Shown: one piece after another, positions 55,301-63,639 of the stretch | Position numbering within the stretch: the first letter of the stretch is position 1 | How the letters are laid out: each line of letters starts with the position of its first letter | Source of the DNA: Tunturibacter empetritectus | Lineage (GTDB): Bacteria > Acidobacteriota > Terriglobia > Terriglobales > Acidobacteriaceae | NCBI RefSeq assembly: GCF_040358985.1 | Contig: NZ_CP132932.1 | Location: 4,712,001-4,776,000, forward strand | Direction: 5' to 3' | Length of the DNA stretch: 64,000 nt | Made by a program: the position numbers and the translations under genes | The notes under the pieces: generated by a model | Told to the model about the DNA's origin: nothing | What the model saw: the letters and a program-made list of their open reading frames with translations, nothing else | Databases searched by the model: none

Positions 55301-58300
55301 CGTCTGCTCTCGAGAGGCATCTGCAGCGGAAGAGAGATCCACCTGTTCGACAGTGCCTTGAAAGGCTGGAGCGATCAATATCGATTCACCATCCTCACTG
55401 ATGGTGCTGCGCAACGCATCGTGTCGAGCAAACACTGATTCAAGCGCCTGTTTCAGTGCCCTTTCATCAACATCGCCGCGCAAACGAAGCGTCACTGACT
55501 CATTGAACGCACAGTTCACCTCATCGCCTAGCGCAGCAGCAAAGTAGATCTCACGTTGCGCCTCAGTGATCGGAACCTTTGCCGGAGAGTCCTTAAGAGC
55601 CGCAGGATGCATCGCAGACACTGGCGCTACAGCCGGACCACTCTGATGCTCCCCGTGGCTGGGAAGCGCGTTGCTAGCCTGCATCTCTTCGACCGTCTCG
55701 CGGAATACCTCCTCGACAGTTTGCAGATCCGCGTCTGTGTGTGCCGTCGTAAGGAAGCAGGGATAGCCTTCCTGAATATGAATGCCCTTCTCCCGCATCG
55801 CGTAGTACAGCAGACTGCCAAGTCGAGCGTCCCCGTGGAAGGTGAAGTAAAACCACGACGCGAAGTGATGGATCCGGCTCGGAACACCGCGCTCAACAAA
55901 AAAGTTATCCAGCCGCGCCGCCATCTCTGCGGTCTTTCGATTCAAATCAAGTTGAAGCTGCGGCCCAGCAGCCTTCAAATGATTGAGAACCGCACGTGCT
56001 GCAGCGAGAGCCTGTGGATGACGAACGAAGGTCCCAGCGAAGAAGGTCACGCCAACCTCAGGGATCGAAGCATCGCCATACTGCCAGGTGCCGCCATCGA
56101 GCGCATCCATAAACTGTGCCTTACCCGAGAGCACGCCGATGGGATACCCGCCGCCGATGACCTTGCCATACGTCGCAAGATCGGCTCGCACCCCGAAACT
56201 CTCCTGCACACCGCCGGGAGCAAGTCTGAAGCCTGTGACCACCTCGTCAATAATCAGTGCAATCTCAGCCTGCTCCGTGATCTGTCTCACGGTCTTGATG
56301 AAAGCAATCGGTTGCAGACCAGGGTTGCGCGTCTGCACTGGCTCTATTAAGACAGCAGCGATCTCACTCGCATTCTTGCGAATGTACTCAAGCGAAGCAT
56401 CGGCGCCGTACTCCAGCACAACCACATTTCCTGTATTCGCAATCGGAATGCCCGGCGCAAGCGGCACCGTTCCCCGTGGTGTATTGCGAACAAGAACCTC
56501 GTCAAACGTACCGTGATAGTCGCCCGCAAAGTAGATGATGCGATCGCGTCCCGTAACCGTGCGAGCCACGCGAATAGCCGCCATCACCGCTTCCGATCCG
56601 GTATTGCAGAAGGTTACCCGATCGTTTCCCGTTAGCTCGCATATCTGCGCCGCAACTTCACCCGCCAGCGGAGACTGCGGCCCAATGGCAACACCTTCTT
56701 CAATCTGCTTGTGAACAGCATCCAGCACAAACTGCGGAGAGTGCCCGAACATGATCGCCCCGTAACCATTCACGATGTCGATGTACTCATTGCCATCGAC
56801 GTCCCAGATCCTCGAACCTTTGGCGCGCTCAGTCACGAGTGGGTAGACCATCTCCTTCCACTGCGGCCGAAAACCGGCAACCGCACGAGGGTCGGCAAGA
56901 TGAACCCGTGCCTTGTCTGTCAGACGCTTGGACCCTGGCGTCTTCTTCTGATACTTCGCAAGGAGCGTGTTGAGATACTGTTGCTGATCGCCATCAAGAT
57001 CCTGTTGAACCCGCGGCTGCAAGGGCCTGTAAGATCCGTGCTTGACCTCAGCTGTCTCCCCTGTCGACGTCGGTGTAGCTGATGATGACGCAGCAGAGGC
57101 CACAACAGGCATAGCCGCTGATACCACTGTTGATGCCGCCGATGTGGCAACCGCCGCCGGCAATCCGGTCGTGGCGCGCAACGCTGCCATCTGCTGCTCA
57201 AAGACCTTCGACATCATCGCCATCTGCTCACTAAACAGCCGCTCAACCGCAGAGCCGGCAGAAGTCGACGAGCCTGAACTCGAGAAGCTCGCAAGTGGAG
57301 CTGCGACGCTGGAGTGAGCGGCGACCGTCTGCACCGGAGCAGCTTGAACCTGCGCCTCTGCTGGAAACGCATCCGGCGGAAGCACACTGTCCAGATAGCC
57401 GGAAAGACTCGCAATCGTGGAATACTGCTCCATAATCTGGCGAAAGGTCAGCTTCACGCCGAACTTCTTCTGAATGCCCTGTGTAGCCTGGGTCAGAAAC
57501 AACGAGTCAAGCCCCAACTCCAGAAACTGATGATCGACCTGATCCGGGGTCACTTCGATCCCGCTCAACTGAGTAAAAACCTCTGAAACAATCGGCTGCA
57601 GACGCAGCTTGCGTTCTTGCATTGGTGCCTCTTTCAACGGTTCGGTCGCGGCGGGAACAACTTCGCCGCCACTTTCTGTATCGAAAATCTCTACTCTAGA
57701 AATGATTGGCGGTTCGGGGAGTTGCAAGCCCCCCGTAAATGGCGGCGGCTCCACCCAATACAGTTTGCGTTCAAACGGATAAGTTGGCAGAGAGACTCGT
57801 CGCCGCATCTCCTGTGCGTAAACCTTCGTCCAGTCCGGCATCGCCCCCGCCACCCAGAGTTGCCCAAGCGCCTCCTGGAGCGAACCTGCCTCCACGGGAG
57901 ACTGTTCATCCCGTTGCGCCAGCGAAGAGACGATTACGGCCGCACTACTATTCGGCTGCTGACGCGCAAGCGTAGCCAGCGTATTTCCCGGGCCAACCTC
58001 CAGCAATATCTGCGGAGTCGCCATCAGCGTCTTCAGCGCATCTGCGAAGCGAACAGGATTGCGAACCTGGTCAGCCCAGAAGCGCGGGCTCGTCGCCTGT
58101 TCCGGCTCGATCCATGTCCCGGTGAAGCTCGAAACATAAGGGCGAGCGGGACGGTGCAGCGTAACCTTGGCAACCTCCGCCTCAAACCCAGCCAGCATCG
58201 GATCCATCATCGACGAATGAAACGCATGCGAAGTACGCAGCCTGCGGAAGAGCGCTCCATTCGCAGTCAGCCTCTTCTCCAGCCTCTCAACGGCTTCAAG

Positions 58301-60451
58301 CGGCCCGGCCAGCACGCTCAGCTTCGGAGCATTCAACGCAGCAATCGAAATATCATCGGCAAGATACGGCTGAAGCTCAGACTCGCTGAGCCGCACGCCC
58401 ACCATAGCCCCGCGCGGCATCTCCTGCATCATCCTTCCGCGAATGCTCACCAGCCGCAGAGCATCTTCGCGGCTCATAACCCCTGCAAGAACAGCCGCAA
58501 CATACTCCCCAATGCTGTGGCCCGCACAGGCACGCGGTTCAATCCCCCACGCCTGCCAGAGCTTCGCCATCGCGAACTCCGTCACGAAGATTCCCGTCTG
58601 CGCAAACTGCGTCTGCTGAATCCTCTCCGTAGCCTCCGGTGCCGTTACATCCACCGGAAAAAGAATCTCGCGAAGGTCGAGACCAAGCATAGGCCGCAGG
58701 ATCTCGCAGCACTCGTCTACCTCGCGGCGGTACAGCGGTTCGCTTTTATACAACGAGCTGCCCATGCCCGCGAACTGCGCCCCCTGCCCCGGAAACAGAA
58801 ACACAACCTCGGGCCGCTTTGCCGGCACAACTCGATTCGCCTCCGCTTTGGCTGACGAAAGTTTTGCAATAGCATCTTCAGCGCCTGCACACACAAACGC
58901 AGCGCGATGATCAAACGCTTTTCTGCCAACCGCAAGCGTGTAGCCAACATCATCAAGCGGAACTTCAGGGTGCTCTTTGAGGTATCGAGCAAGATTGCCG
59001 ATAGCCACCTGCAGCGCCGACTGCGATCTCGCCGACACGCACAGCAACTGCGCCGAACGCAAGGAAGCCGTCAAAGGCTGCAGTGCTGGCGCCTCTTCCA
59101 GCACCACATGCGCATTCACGCCGCCAACTCCAAAAGCACTCACCCCGGCGCGGCGCGGTCCATCAGACTTCCATGGACTCAACTCGCGATTGACATAGAA
59201 CGGCGAATTCTCAAAGTCGATGTTCGGATTAGCACTCTCAAAGTTGGCCAAAGGTGGCAGCGTCGCCTTGTTCAGAGAGAGCGCCGTCTTAATCACTCCC
59301 GCCACTCCCGCGGCAGCATCCAGATGCCCAACGTTGGCCTTCGCAGTACCGATCGCGCAGAAACCCGTCGCCTCCGTGCATAACCGAAACGCCTTCGTCA
59401 GCGCTGCGACCTCAATCGGATCGCCCAGCGGCGTCGCCGTTCCATGAGCCTCAATGTAAGTAATGGTGCGAGCATCCACCCCGGCCATCGCCTGCGCAGC
59501 AGCAATCACGCCCGACTGCCCATCCACCCCAGGAGCCATGTATCCAGCCTTCATGGAGCCATCGTTATTCACGCCAAACCCGCGAATCACAGCGGTGATA
59601 TGGTCGCGGTCTGCTACGGCATCCTCCAGCCGCTTCAACAGAACCGCACCCGCACCATGGCTGAAGACCGTGCCTGTCGCGGCGGCGTCGAAGGGCCTGC
59701 AGAATCCATCCTTCGATCCAATGCTTCCTTCCGAGTACAGATGCCCGCGCCTCTGCGGAAACGTCACCGACACACCACCAGCCAGCGCCATATCGCACTG
59801 GTAGTTCAGCAGGCTCTGGCTCGCCTGCGCAATTGCAACCAGCGAAGTAGCACATGCGGAAGCCACGCTGATGCACGGCCCGCGCAAGTTCAACTTGTAC
59901 GCAACGCGGGTCGTCAGAAAGTCTTTGTCGTTCCCCATAAACGACCGGAACTCGCCAACCTGGTAGTTCCCCGTCACCTCATCGATGAACGCCCGATCGC
60001 GGCAAAGATTTGCCAGCAAATAAGTATTGAGGCTGCATCCACCGAAGAGTCCAATCTGTCCCGCATAGGTCGATTGGTCATAGCCCGCATCCTCTAGCGC
60101 ATTCCAGCACGTCTCCAGAAATATCCGGTGTTGAGGATCCATGCTCTCCGCATCGCGAGGCGATATGCCGAAGAACTCCGCATCGAACATGCCGGGGTCC
60201 TCGAGCACACCGCGAGCAGCAACATAGTCCGAACCACGCTCGAGCCCCGCGCTGTTTCTCGCCTCCAGTTCAGTCGAAGAAAAATGAGAGATCGTGACCT
60301 TCCCGCCGGCGATATTCTCCCAGAACGCCTCTACATCCGGCGCTCCCGGGAACCGCCCCGACATGCCGATAATTGCGACAGAGTCCAGCATCTGCTCGTC
60401 GCCCGCATTCGCGTCAGTCCTATGTGTTTCTTGATTCAGCCGCTCACTCAT
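52352..60451 (-). CDS. Hybrid PKS-NRPS megasynthase: KS-AT-T-AMT-C-A-T
   Basis: 2699 residues. KS about 22-455: C200 in SVASACATSL, H336 in EAHGT, H376 in NVGH. AT about 548-890: S646 in GHSIGEY and HAFH at 742-745, a malonyl-type motif. No KR, DH or ER. Carrier T about 950-1022: S983 in LGLDSL. An Ala/Ser linker (1040-1135) with SEQMAMMSKVFEQQM precedes an aminotransferase of the glutamate-semialdehyde class, about 1175-1590, with PLP lysine K1430 in TYGKVIGGG. Condensation about 1625-2060: HHIVLDG (H1757, D1762). Adenylation about 2075-2575: the ten specificity positions read D-I-L-Q-L-G-V-I-W-K, close to the published glycine code. T at 2600-2670: S2631. AMT after a PKS carrier resembles mycosubtilin/iturin synthases, where it makes beta-amino acids. 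It overlaps both neighbours by 4 bases. Confidence 0.95.
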   Translation of the reverse strand: MSERLNQETHRTDANAGDEQMLDSVAIIGMSGRFPGAPDVEAFWENIAGGKVTISHFSSTELEARNSAGLERGSDYVAARGVLEDPGMFDAEFFGISPRDAESMDPQHRIFLETCWNALEDAGYDQSTYAGQIGLFGGCSLNTYLLANLCRDRAFIDEVTGNYQVGEFRSFMGNDKDFLTTRVAYKLNLRGPCISVASACATSLVAIAQASQSLLNYQCDMALAGGVSVTFPQRRGHLYSEGSIGSKDGFCRPFDAAATGTVFSHGAGAVLLKRLEDAVADRDHITAVIRGFGVNNDGSMKAGYMAPGVDGQSGVIAAAQAMAGVDARTITYIEAHGTATPLGDPIEVAALTKAFRLCTEATGFCAIGTAKANVGHLDAAAGVAGVIKTALSLNKATLPPLANFESANPNIDFENSPFYVNRELSPWKSDGPRRAGVSAFGVGGVNAHVVLEEAPALQPLTASLRSAQLLCVSARSQSALQVAIGNLARYLKEHPEVPLDDVGYTLAVGRKAFDHRAAFVCAGAEDAIAKLSSAKAEANRVVPAKRPEVVFLFPGQGAQFAGMGSSLYKSEPLYRREVDECCEILRPMLGLDLREILFPVDVTAPEATERIQQTQFAQTGIFVTEFAMAKLWQAWGIEPRACAGHSIGEYVAAVLAGVMSREDALRLVSIRGRMMQEMPRGAMVGVRLSESELQPYLADDISIAALNAPKLSVLAGPLEAVERLEKRLTANGALFRRLRTSHAFHSSMMDPMLAGFEAEVAKVTLHRPARPYVSSFTGTWIEPEQATSPRFWADQVRNPVRFADALKTLMATPQILLEVGPGNTLATLARQQPNSSAAVIVSSLAQRDEQSPVEAGSLQEALGQLWVAGAMPDWTKVYAQEMRRRVSLPTYPFERKLYWVEPPPFTGGLQLPEPPIISRVEIFDTESGGEVVPAATEPLKEAPMQERKLRLQPIVSEVFTQLSGIEVTPDQVDHQFLELGLDSLFLTQATQGIQKKFGVKLTFRQIMEQYSTIASLSGYLDSVLPPDAFPAEAQVQAAPVQTVAAHSSVAAPLASFSSSGSSTSAGSAVERLFSEQMAMMSKVFEQQMAALRATTGLPAAVATSAASTVVSAAMPVVASAASSSATPTSTGETAEVKHGSYRPLQPRVQQDLDGDQQQYLNTLLAKYQKKTPGSKRLTDKARVHLADPRAVAGFRPQWKEMVYPLVTERAKGSRIWDVDGNEYIDIVNGYGAIMFGHSPQFVLDAVHKQIEEGVAIGPQSPLAGEVAAQICELTGNDRVTFCNTGSEAVMAAIRVARTVTGRDRIIYFAGDYHGTFDEVLVRNTPRGTVPLAPGIPIANTGNVVVLEYGADASLEYIRKNASEIAAVLIEPVQTRNPGLQPIAFIKTVRQITEQAEIALIIDEVVTGFRLAPGGVQESFGVRADLATYGKVIGGGYPIGVLSGKAQFMDALDGGTWQYGDASIPEVGVTFFAGTFVRHPQALAAARAVLNHLKAAGPQLQLDLNRKTAEMAARLDNFFVERGVPSRIHHFASWFYFTFHGDARLGSLLYYAMREKGIHIQEGYPCFLTTAHTDADLQTVEEVFRETVEEMQASNALPSHGEHQSGPAVAPVSAMHPAALKDSPAKVPITEAQREIYFAAALGDEVNCAFNESVTLRLRGDVDERALKQALESVFARHDALRSTISEDGESILIAPAFQGTVEQVDLSSAADASREQTLHEAIEREGRIPFSLTQGPLARATIFKMSADETVLLFTGHHIVLDGWSVNQLFEEISKFYSAKGNASEKLLPLLPFSSYAVQEQTRQKSGEFADNEAYWVNKFSGLAPVLDLPTDRPRPVNKTYHGATLKGSLGSALYMDLKGASARLGCTLYVTLLSGFQLLLHRLTRQPEVVVGISTAGQALFQNASLVGHCVHFLPMLSQLTEAETAKSHLAATRNVLFDAFDHQEFTYGSLLHKLSIPRDAGRLPLIEVQFNLEKIGARIGFDGLSADIKANPKQFVNTDMFLNVIETEDDLKFDCDFNTDLFDEETIRRWMHQYANLLSSVVRDATLRVDELELLDEKDRLEIVESWNRTEVEFGNEFVPIHRVAELRAREQADQVVVECGSKRWTRRELDQYSNRIAHRLQREGLKLGDLVGLCVPRSVEMLGALLGVLKAGGAYVPLDPRHPKDRLEMVLEDSGAALLVVGDSFPTAQPGFRTAAKVVVLDTKIAEESDAPLEASAAADSLAYVIYTSGTTGRPKGVAVEHGALMNLLQSMEREPGLSRADVLVAVTTLAFDIAGLELLLPLLTGARLVIATEEEVADGYLLLQLLQRSKATVLQATPGTWRMLIDAGWSRELPLKVLCGGEALPRDLADQLMERSEQVWNVYGPTETTIWSSATRVTAGTGPLLIGPPIANTQFYVLDPRLHPTPAGVVGELYIGGAGLARGYWKRPDLTAERFLPNPFAKGRIYKTGDLGRWHVDAKGQGQVELLGRTDFQVKIRGYRIELGEIEVALNRHPAVREAVVVAHTSKSAGAVITRLVAYVDAGNSAEHATALTADLLTMLADTLPEYMIPAVILPLPQLPRSPNGKIDRKSLPDAESFLKAGLHSAQRPFTAPSTAEQKKLAEIWSAVLMLDRVSITDSIFELGADSLLIFRIAARSQKEGLNVTAAQIFKHRTILALSDGLGEHAETRSNTIKAAPRITVAPRKAYRGESGTRG

Positions 60452-62454
60452 GACGCCACACCCTTCGTCGCCCGAGCCCGCGCAAACGCACCTCTAGCCC
60501 TCTGAGCCTGCTGCTGAATTGCATCTTTTTCTGAAGCCGAAGACCCATTGGCCGCAAGACGCTTCGCCAATGAACGCACCGTCGGACACTCGAACATCAC
60601 CGTAATCGGAATCAGCCGCTCAAACTGAGCCTGCAACCGCAGATGAGCGCTAATCAGCAGCAGAGACGTTCCCCCTGAATCGAAAAAATTATCGTCCAAC
60701 CCAATCCCCTGCAGATCGAGTACGTCGGTAAACACTCGCGACACCCGCTCCTCGGTCTCAGACAGCGACTGCGCCGCCGAACCGTCCAGAGCCTCGCCGG
60801 CAGATCCCACCGAAGGAGCAGGCAATGCAGCGACATCCAGCTTGCCGTTCACGGTCAAAGGAAGTTCCTTCAATGCGGTGTACGAAGAGGGCCTCATCTG
60901 CGCAGGCATCTTCGAGACAAAAAACTCGCCAAGCATTTTGGCTGTCAATTCAACGCCCGTAGTCGCAACAAAATACGCCGCCAACCGCTGAGTCCCTGTC
61001 TTATCCGTATGCGCCACCACACACGACTGCTTAACCCCAGGCGCTTCAGCCAGCGCAGCCTCGACCTCCCCCAGTTCGATACGAAAGCCGTTGATCTTCA
61101 CCTGGCTATCGTTCCGTCCGAGATACACCATCTCGCCATCAGGACGAATCCGCGCAAGATCGCCGGTACGATAGAGCGTGGCACCAGGCACCGGCCTGAA
61201 GGAATCTTCGATAAAGCGTTCCGCATTCAACTGCGGACGATTCAGATAGCCGCGCGTTACCCCGCCGCCCCCTACATAGAGCTCGCCCACTTCCCCCGCT
61301 TGCACCGGTCGCTTCGCTTCATCAAGCAGATAAAGCTGCATATCGGGTATCGGCGTCCCGATCAGGCTCTCCTGCACCGACTCCGCCTCTGCCGCCGTGA
61401 TTGGCCGGTACGTCACATGAACCGTCGTCTCCGTAATCCCGTACATATTCACCAGCCGTGGAGCCGTGTCCCCATGACGCTGGAACCACGGAGCCAGCTT
61501 GCGATACTGCAGTGCCTCCCCGCCAAAGATCACTACGCGCAGCGACAGCGGCAGAACCGCACTGTCCTGCTCTACCTGGATCAACATAAAGAAAGCCGAT
61601 GGTGTTTGATTGAGCACCGTCACTCGCTCCATCGAGAGAAGCTCGTAGAACTCCCGCGGCGAACGGCTCACAGCAAATGGCACGATCACCAGCCTCCCGC
61701 CCGTCAACAATGGTCCCCAGATCTCCCACACCGAAAAATCGAAAGCGATGGAGTGGAACATCGTCCAGACATCGTTCGCTCCAAAGTGAAACCAAGCGTC
61801 AGTCTGCTCCAGCAGACGAAGCACATTTCTGTGCGTCACCATCACGCCCTTCGGCTTGCCGGTCGAACCCGAGGTATACATCAGATAGGCTAAGTCCTCC
61901 GCCCTTGCGGCAAACGGTGGATTGTCCGGCTCCGGAGAGTTCAGCGCCACAAACTCACGATCCATCTCCACAACCGATACGGACAAAGCAGTTAACTCTC
62001 CCGATACCCCCGATGCAAGAACTGCGGTCGTTACGATCGCTACCGGCCTCGCATCGTCCAGCATCTCCAGAACCCTGGCCCTGGGATATCCAAAGTCGAT
62101 GGGCAGATACGCGCCGCCCGCCTTCAGGATGCCGAGTATGGTCACTATCATCTCGGGCGAGCGGTCCAGGTAGATCGCAACAAACGAGTTCGTTCGAACC
62201 CCAAGCTCCTGCAACCGCCGGGCAAGTTCGTTCGCCCTCGCATTCAGCAGACCGTAGGTCCAGCGAGCCTCTCCGCATACAATCGCGACTTGGTCCGATT
62301 TTTCCGCAGCCATTCTCTCAAAGACACTGACGATCGTGTCGAGAGCCATTCCGTCGAATCCGCTCTCCCCCGGAACCTCGGAAGCCTGGGGACGAAGATC
62401 CATCAATCGCTCGCCCTCAATGGCCGAATTCTTAACATGCTCATCGTTCTCCAT
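60448..62454 (-). CDS. NRPS loading module: adenylation-carrier (A-T), predicted threonine
   Basis: First gene of the biosynthetic operon, 668 residues. The A domain spans about 40-545: LMYTSGSTGKPKGV (A3), FDFSVWEIWG (A4), NMYGITETTV (A5), YRTGDLARI (A7), NDSQVKINGFRIELGEVE (A8), and K538 in TVNGKLD (A10). Reading the specificity positions by alignment to GrsA gives D239 F240 W243 N282 I309 G311 M337 V345 H346 K538, identical to the published threonine code DFWNIGMVHK. Carrier domain about 565-632 with S597 in DSGGTSL. The Arg/Ala-rich end (QRARGAFARARATKG) is docking-like. No C domain, so it is an initiation module. Stop overlaps the megasynthase start. Confidence 0.94.
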   Translation of the reverse strand: MENDEHVKNSAIEGERLMDLRPQASEVPGESGFDGMALDTIVSVFERMAAEKSDQVAIVCGEARWTYGLLNARANELARRLQELGVRTNSFVAIYLDRSPEMIVTILGILKAGGAYLPIDFGYPRARVLEMLDDARPVAIVTTAVLASGVSGELTALSVSVVEMDREFVALNSPEPDNPPFAARAEDLAYLMYTSGSTGKPKGVMVTHRNVLRLLEQTDAWFHFGANDVWTMFHSIAFDFSVWEIWGPLLTGGRLVIVPFAVSRSPREFYELLSMERVTVLNQTPSAFFMLIQVEQDSAVLPLSLRVVIFGGEALQYRKLAPWFQRHGDTAPRLVNMYGITETTVHVTYRPITAAEAESVQESLIGTPIPDMQLYLLDEAKRPVQAGEVGELYVGGGGVTRGYLNRPQLNAERFIEDSFRPVPGATLYRTGDLARIRPDGEMVYLGRNDSQVKINGFRIELGEVEAALAEAPGVKQSCVVAHTDKTGTQRLAAYFVATTGVELTAKMLGEFFVSKMPAQMRPSSYTALKELPLTVNGKLDVAALPAPSVGSAGEALDGSAAQSLSETEERVSRVFTDVLDLQGIGLDDNFFDSGGTSLLLISAHLRLQAQFERLIPITVMFECPTVRSLAKRLAANGSSASEKDAIQQQAQRARGAFARARATKGVAS

Positions 62455-62787
62455 CGAGCCCCACAGCAGATCAAAAACGCAGAAAAACGAATTGACTCAG
62501 AGTAGCTGCCGGCATGGGCTGATCGATCACAACCCCTGACTTCACTCCCTGAGTAGAAGATGCAACTTGAGCGAAAGGTACCGCTCGAAGCTCTCGAAGT
62601 CAACCCGTCTCTGTTGCCTAATTGTACGCACAATTCGAAAGGCGGATTAAGACAATAGTGGGGGAAAATACCTGAAAGTTGTAGGTTTTTCAATATTTCG
62701 ACACCGTTCCAGAGATGCCTGAAACTTAAGTACCAGGAGACTGGTTATCATTGCAGTACGGTGGCATCACACTCCGGGTTGTCTCTT
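62455..62787. promoter_or_regulatory. Divergent promoter region of the biosynthetic operon and the PPTase gene
   Basis: About 330 bases without a gene, AT-richer than the flanks. It contains the inverted repeat AATTGTACGCACAATT (62620-62635), whose minus-strand copy includes TACAAT, a possible -10 box of the NRPS operon. A regulator binding there could control production. No specific regulator gene is visible in the window. Confidence 0.5.
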
Positions 62788-63555
62788 ATGTCGAGTGATT
62801 GGAAACAGGTCGATATCCTCCCGCCACTCGAGACCACCGAAGTGCAACTCTGGCGAATCGACCTGGCCGACGCCACAGGGCTCGGCACCACAGGCCTCAA
62901 TGACCGCTTCGCCCCGCTTCTCGCTCCATCCGAACAGCTCCACGCAAACCGCTGCCGGCCCGGGCGCGTGCAGGATCATTTCTCCGTTGGACGGGCCTGT
63001 CTGAGAATCCTTCTCGGCAACGCCTCCGGCCTCGACCTCCGTTCTCTGCCTATCTCTACCGGTGTTCATGGAAAACCGGAACTCCCTCCCATCCACGGAG
63101 ACAGCATCGCCTTCAACGTAGCTCACTCCGCAGACACCATTCTCATTGCTCTTACCCGCAGCGGCTCCGTGGGAGTGGACGTCGAGTACTACGACCGCGC
63201 GACCGATATTATGGAGGTCGCCCACTACAACTTCACGGCAAGCGAACACCGCTCTCTGGCAGCAATCACCGATCCCCACTCTCGCATCAGGACCTTCTAC
63301 CGCTACTGGACCCGGAAGGAAGCGGTTCTCAAAGCAGATGGACGCGGACTCATCGCCTCCCTCGCGTCCTTCGATATACCGTTCGAATCAGTACACCTGC
63401 ACCCCATTCGCATCGGTGGCTCCACAGACGATCAAGGGAAGCTGTTCTTCGTCAGCGATCTGACTCTGAACACCGAAGCCGCCGGAGCAATAGCATTCGA
63501 GTCGCCCGAGTCGCCGCTGCGACAGTTCATCTTTCCCTTGGGCCAGCCGTGGTGA
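62788..63555 (+). CDS. Sfp-type 4'-phosphopantetheinyl transferase
   Basis: Activates carrier proteins by moving phosphopantetheine from coenzyme A to the conserved Ser. 255 residues from ATG 62788; a GTG at 62761 would add nine. Landmarks: FSVGRACLRILLG, GKPELPPIHGDSIAFNVAHSADTILIALT, VGVDVEYYDR (Mg ligands Asp and Glu) and FYRYWTRKEAVLKADGRGL (catalytic Glu and Lys). It lies divergently next to the NRPS-PKS operon and would prime its four carrier domains. Confidence 0.92.
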   Translation: MSSDWKQVDILPPLETTEVQLWRIDLADATGLGTTGLNDRFAPLLAPSEQLHANRCRPGRVQDHFSVGRACLRILLGNASGLDLRSLPISTGVHGKPELPPIHGDSIAFNVAHSADTILIALTRSGSVGVDVEYYDRATDIMEVAHYNFTASEHRSLAAITDPHSRIRTFYRYWTRKEAVLKADGRGLIASLASFDIPFESVHLHPIRIGGSTDDQGKLFFVSDLTLNTEAAGAIAFESPESPLRQFIFPLGQPW

Positions 63556-63639
63556 GCCATCCCGAGCTCCCCCCAAAAACCGCCAGAATCTCCCATTCAC
63601 CCGACAACCCGTCTGATACGTCTATAACTTGAGGAACAG

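Noticed and set aside
57617..58855. 412-codon plus-strand open frame within the megasynthase gene
   Set aside because: Arg/His/Leu-rich shadow of the KS-AT region; no ribosome-binding site or domain.
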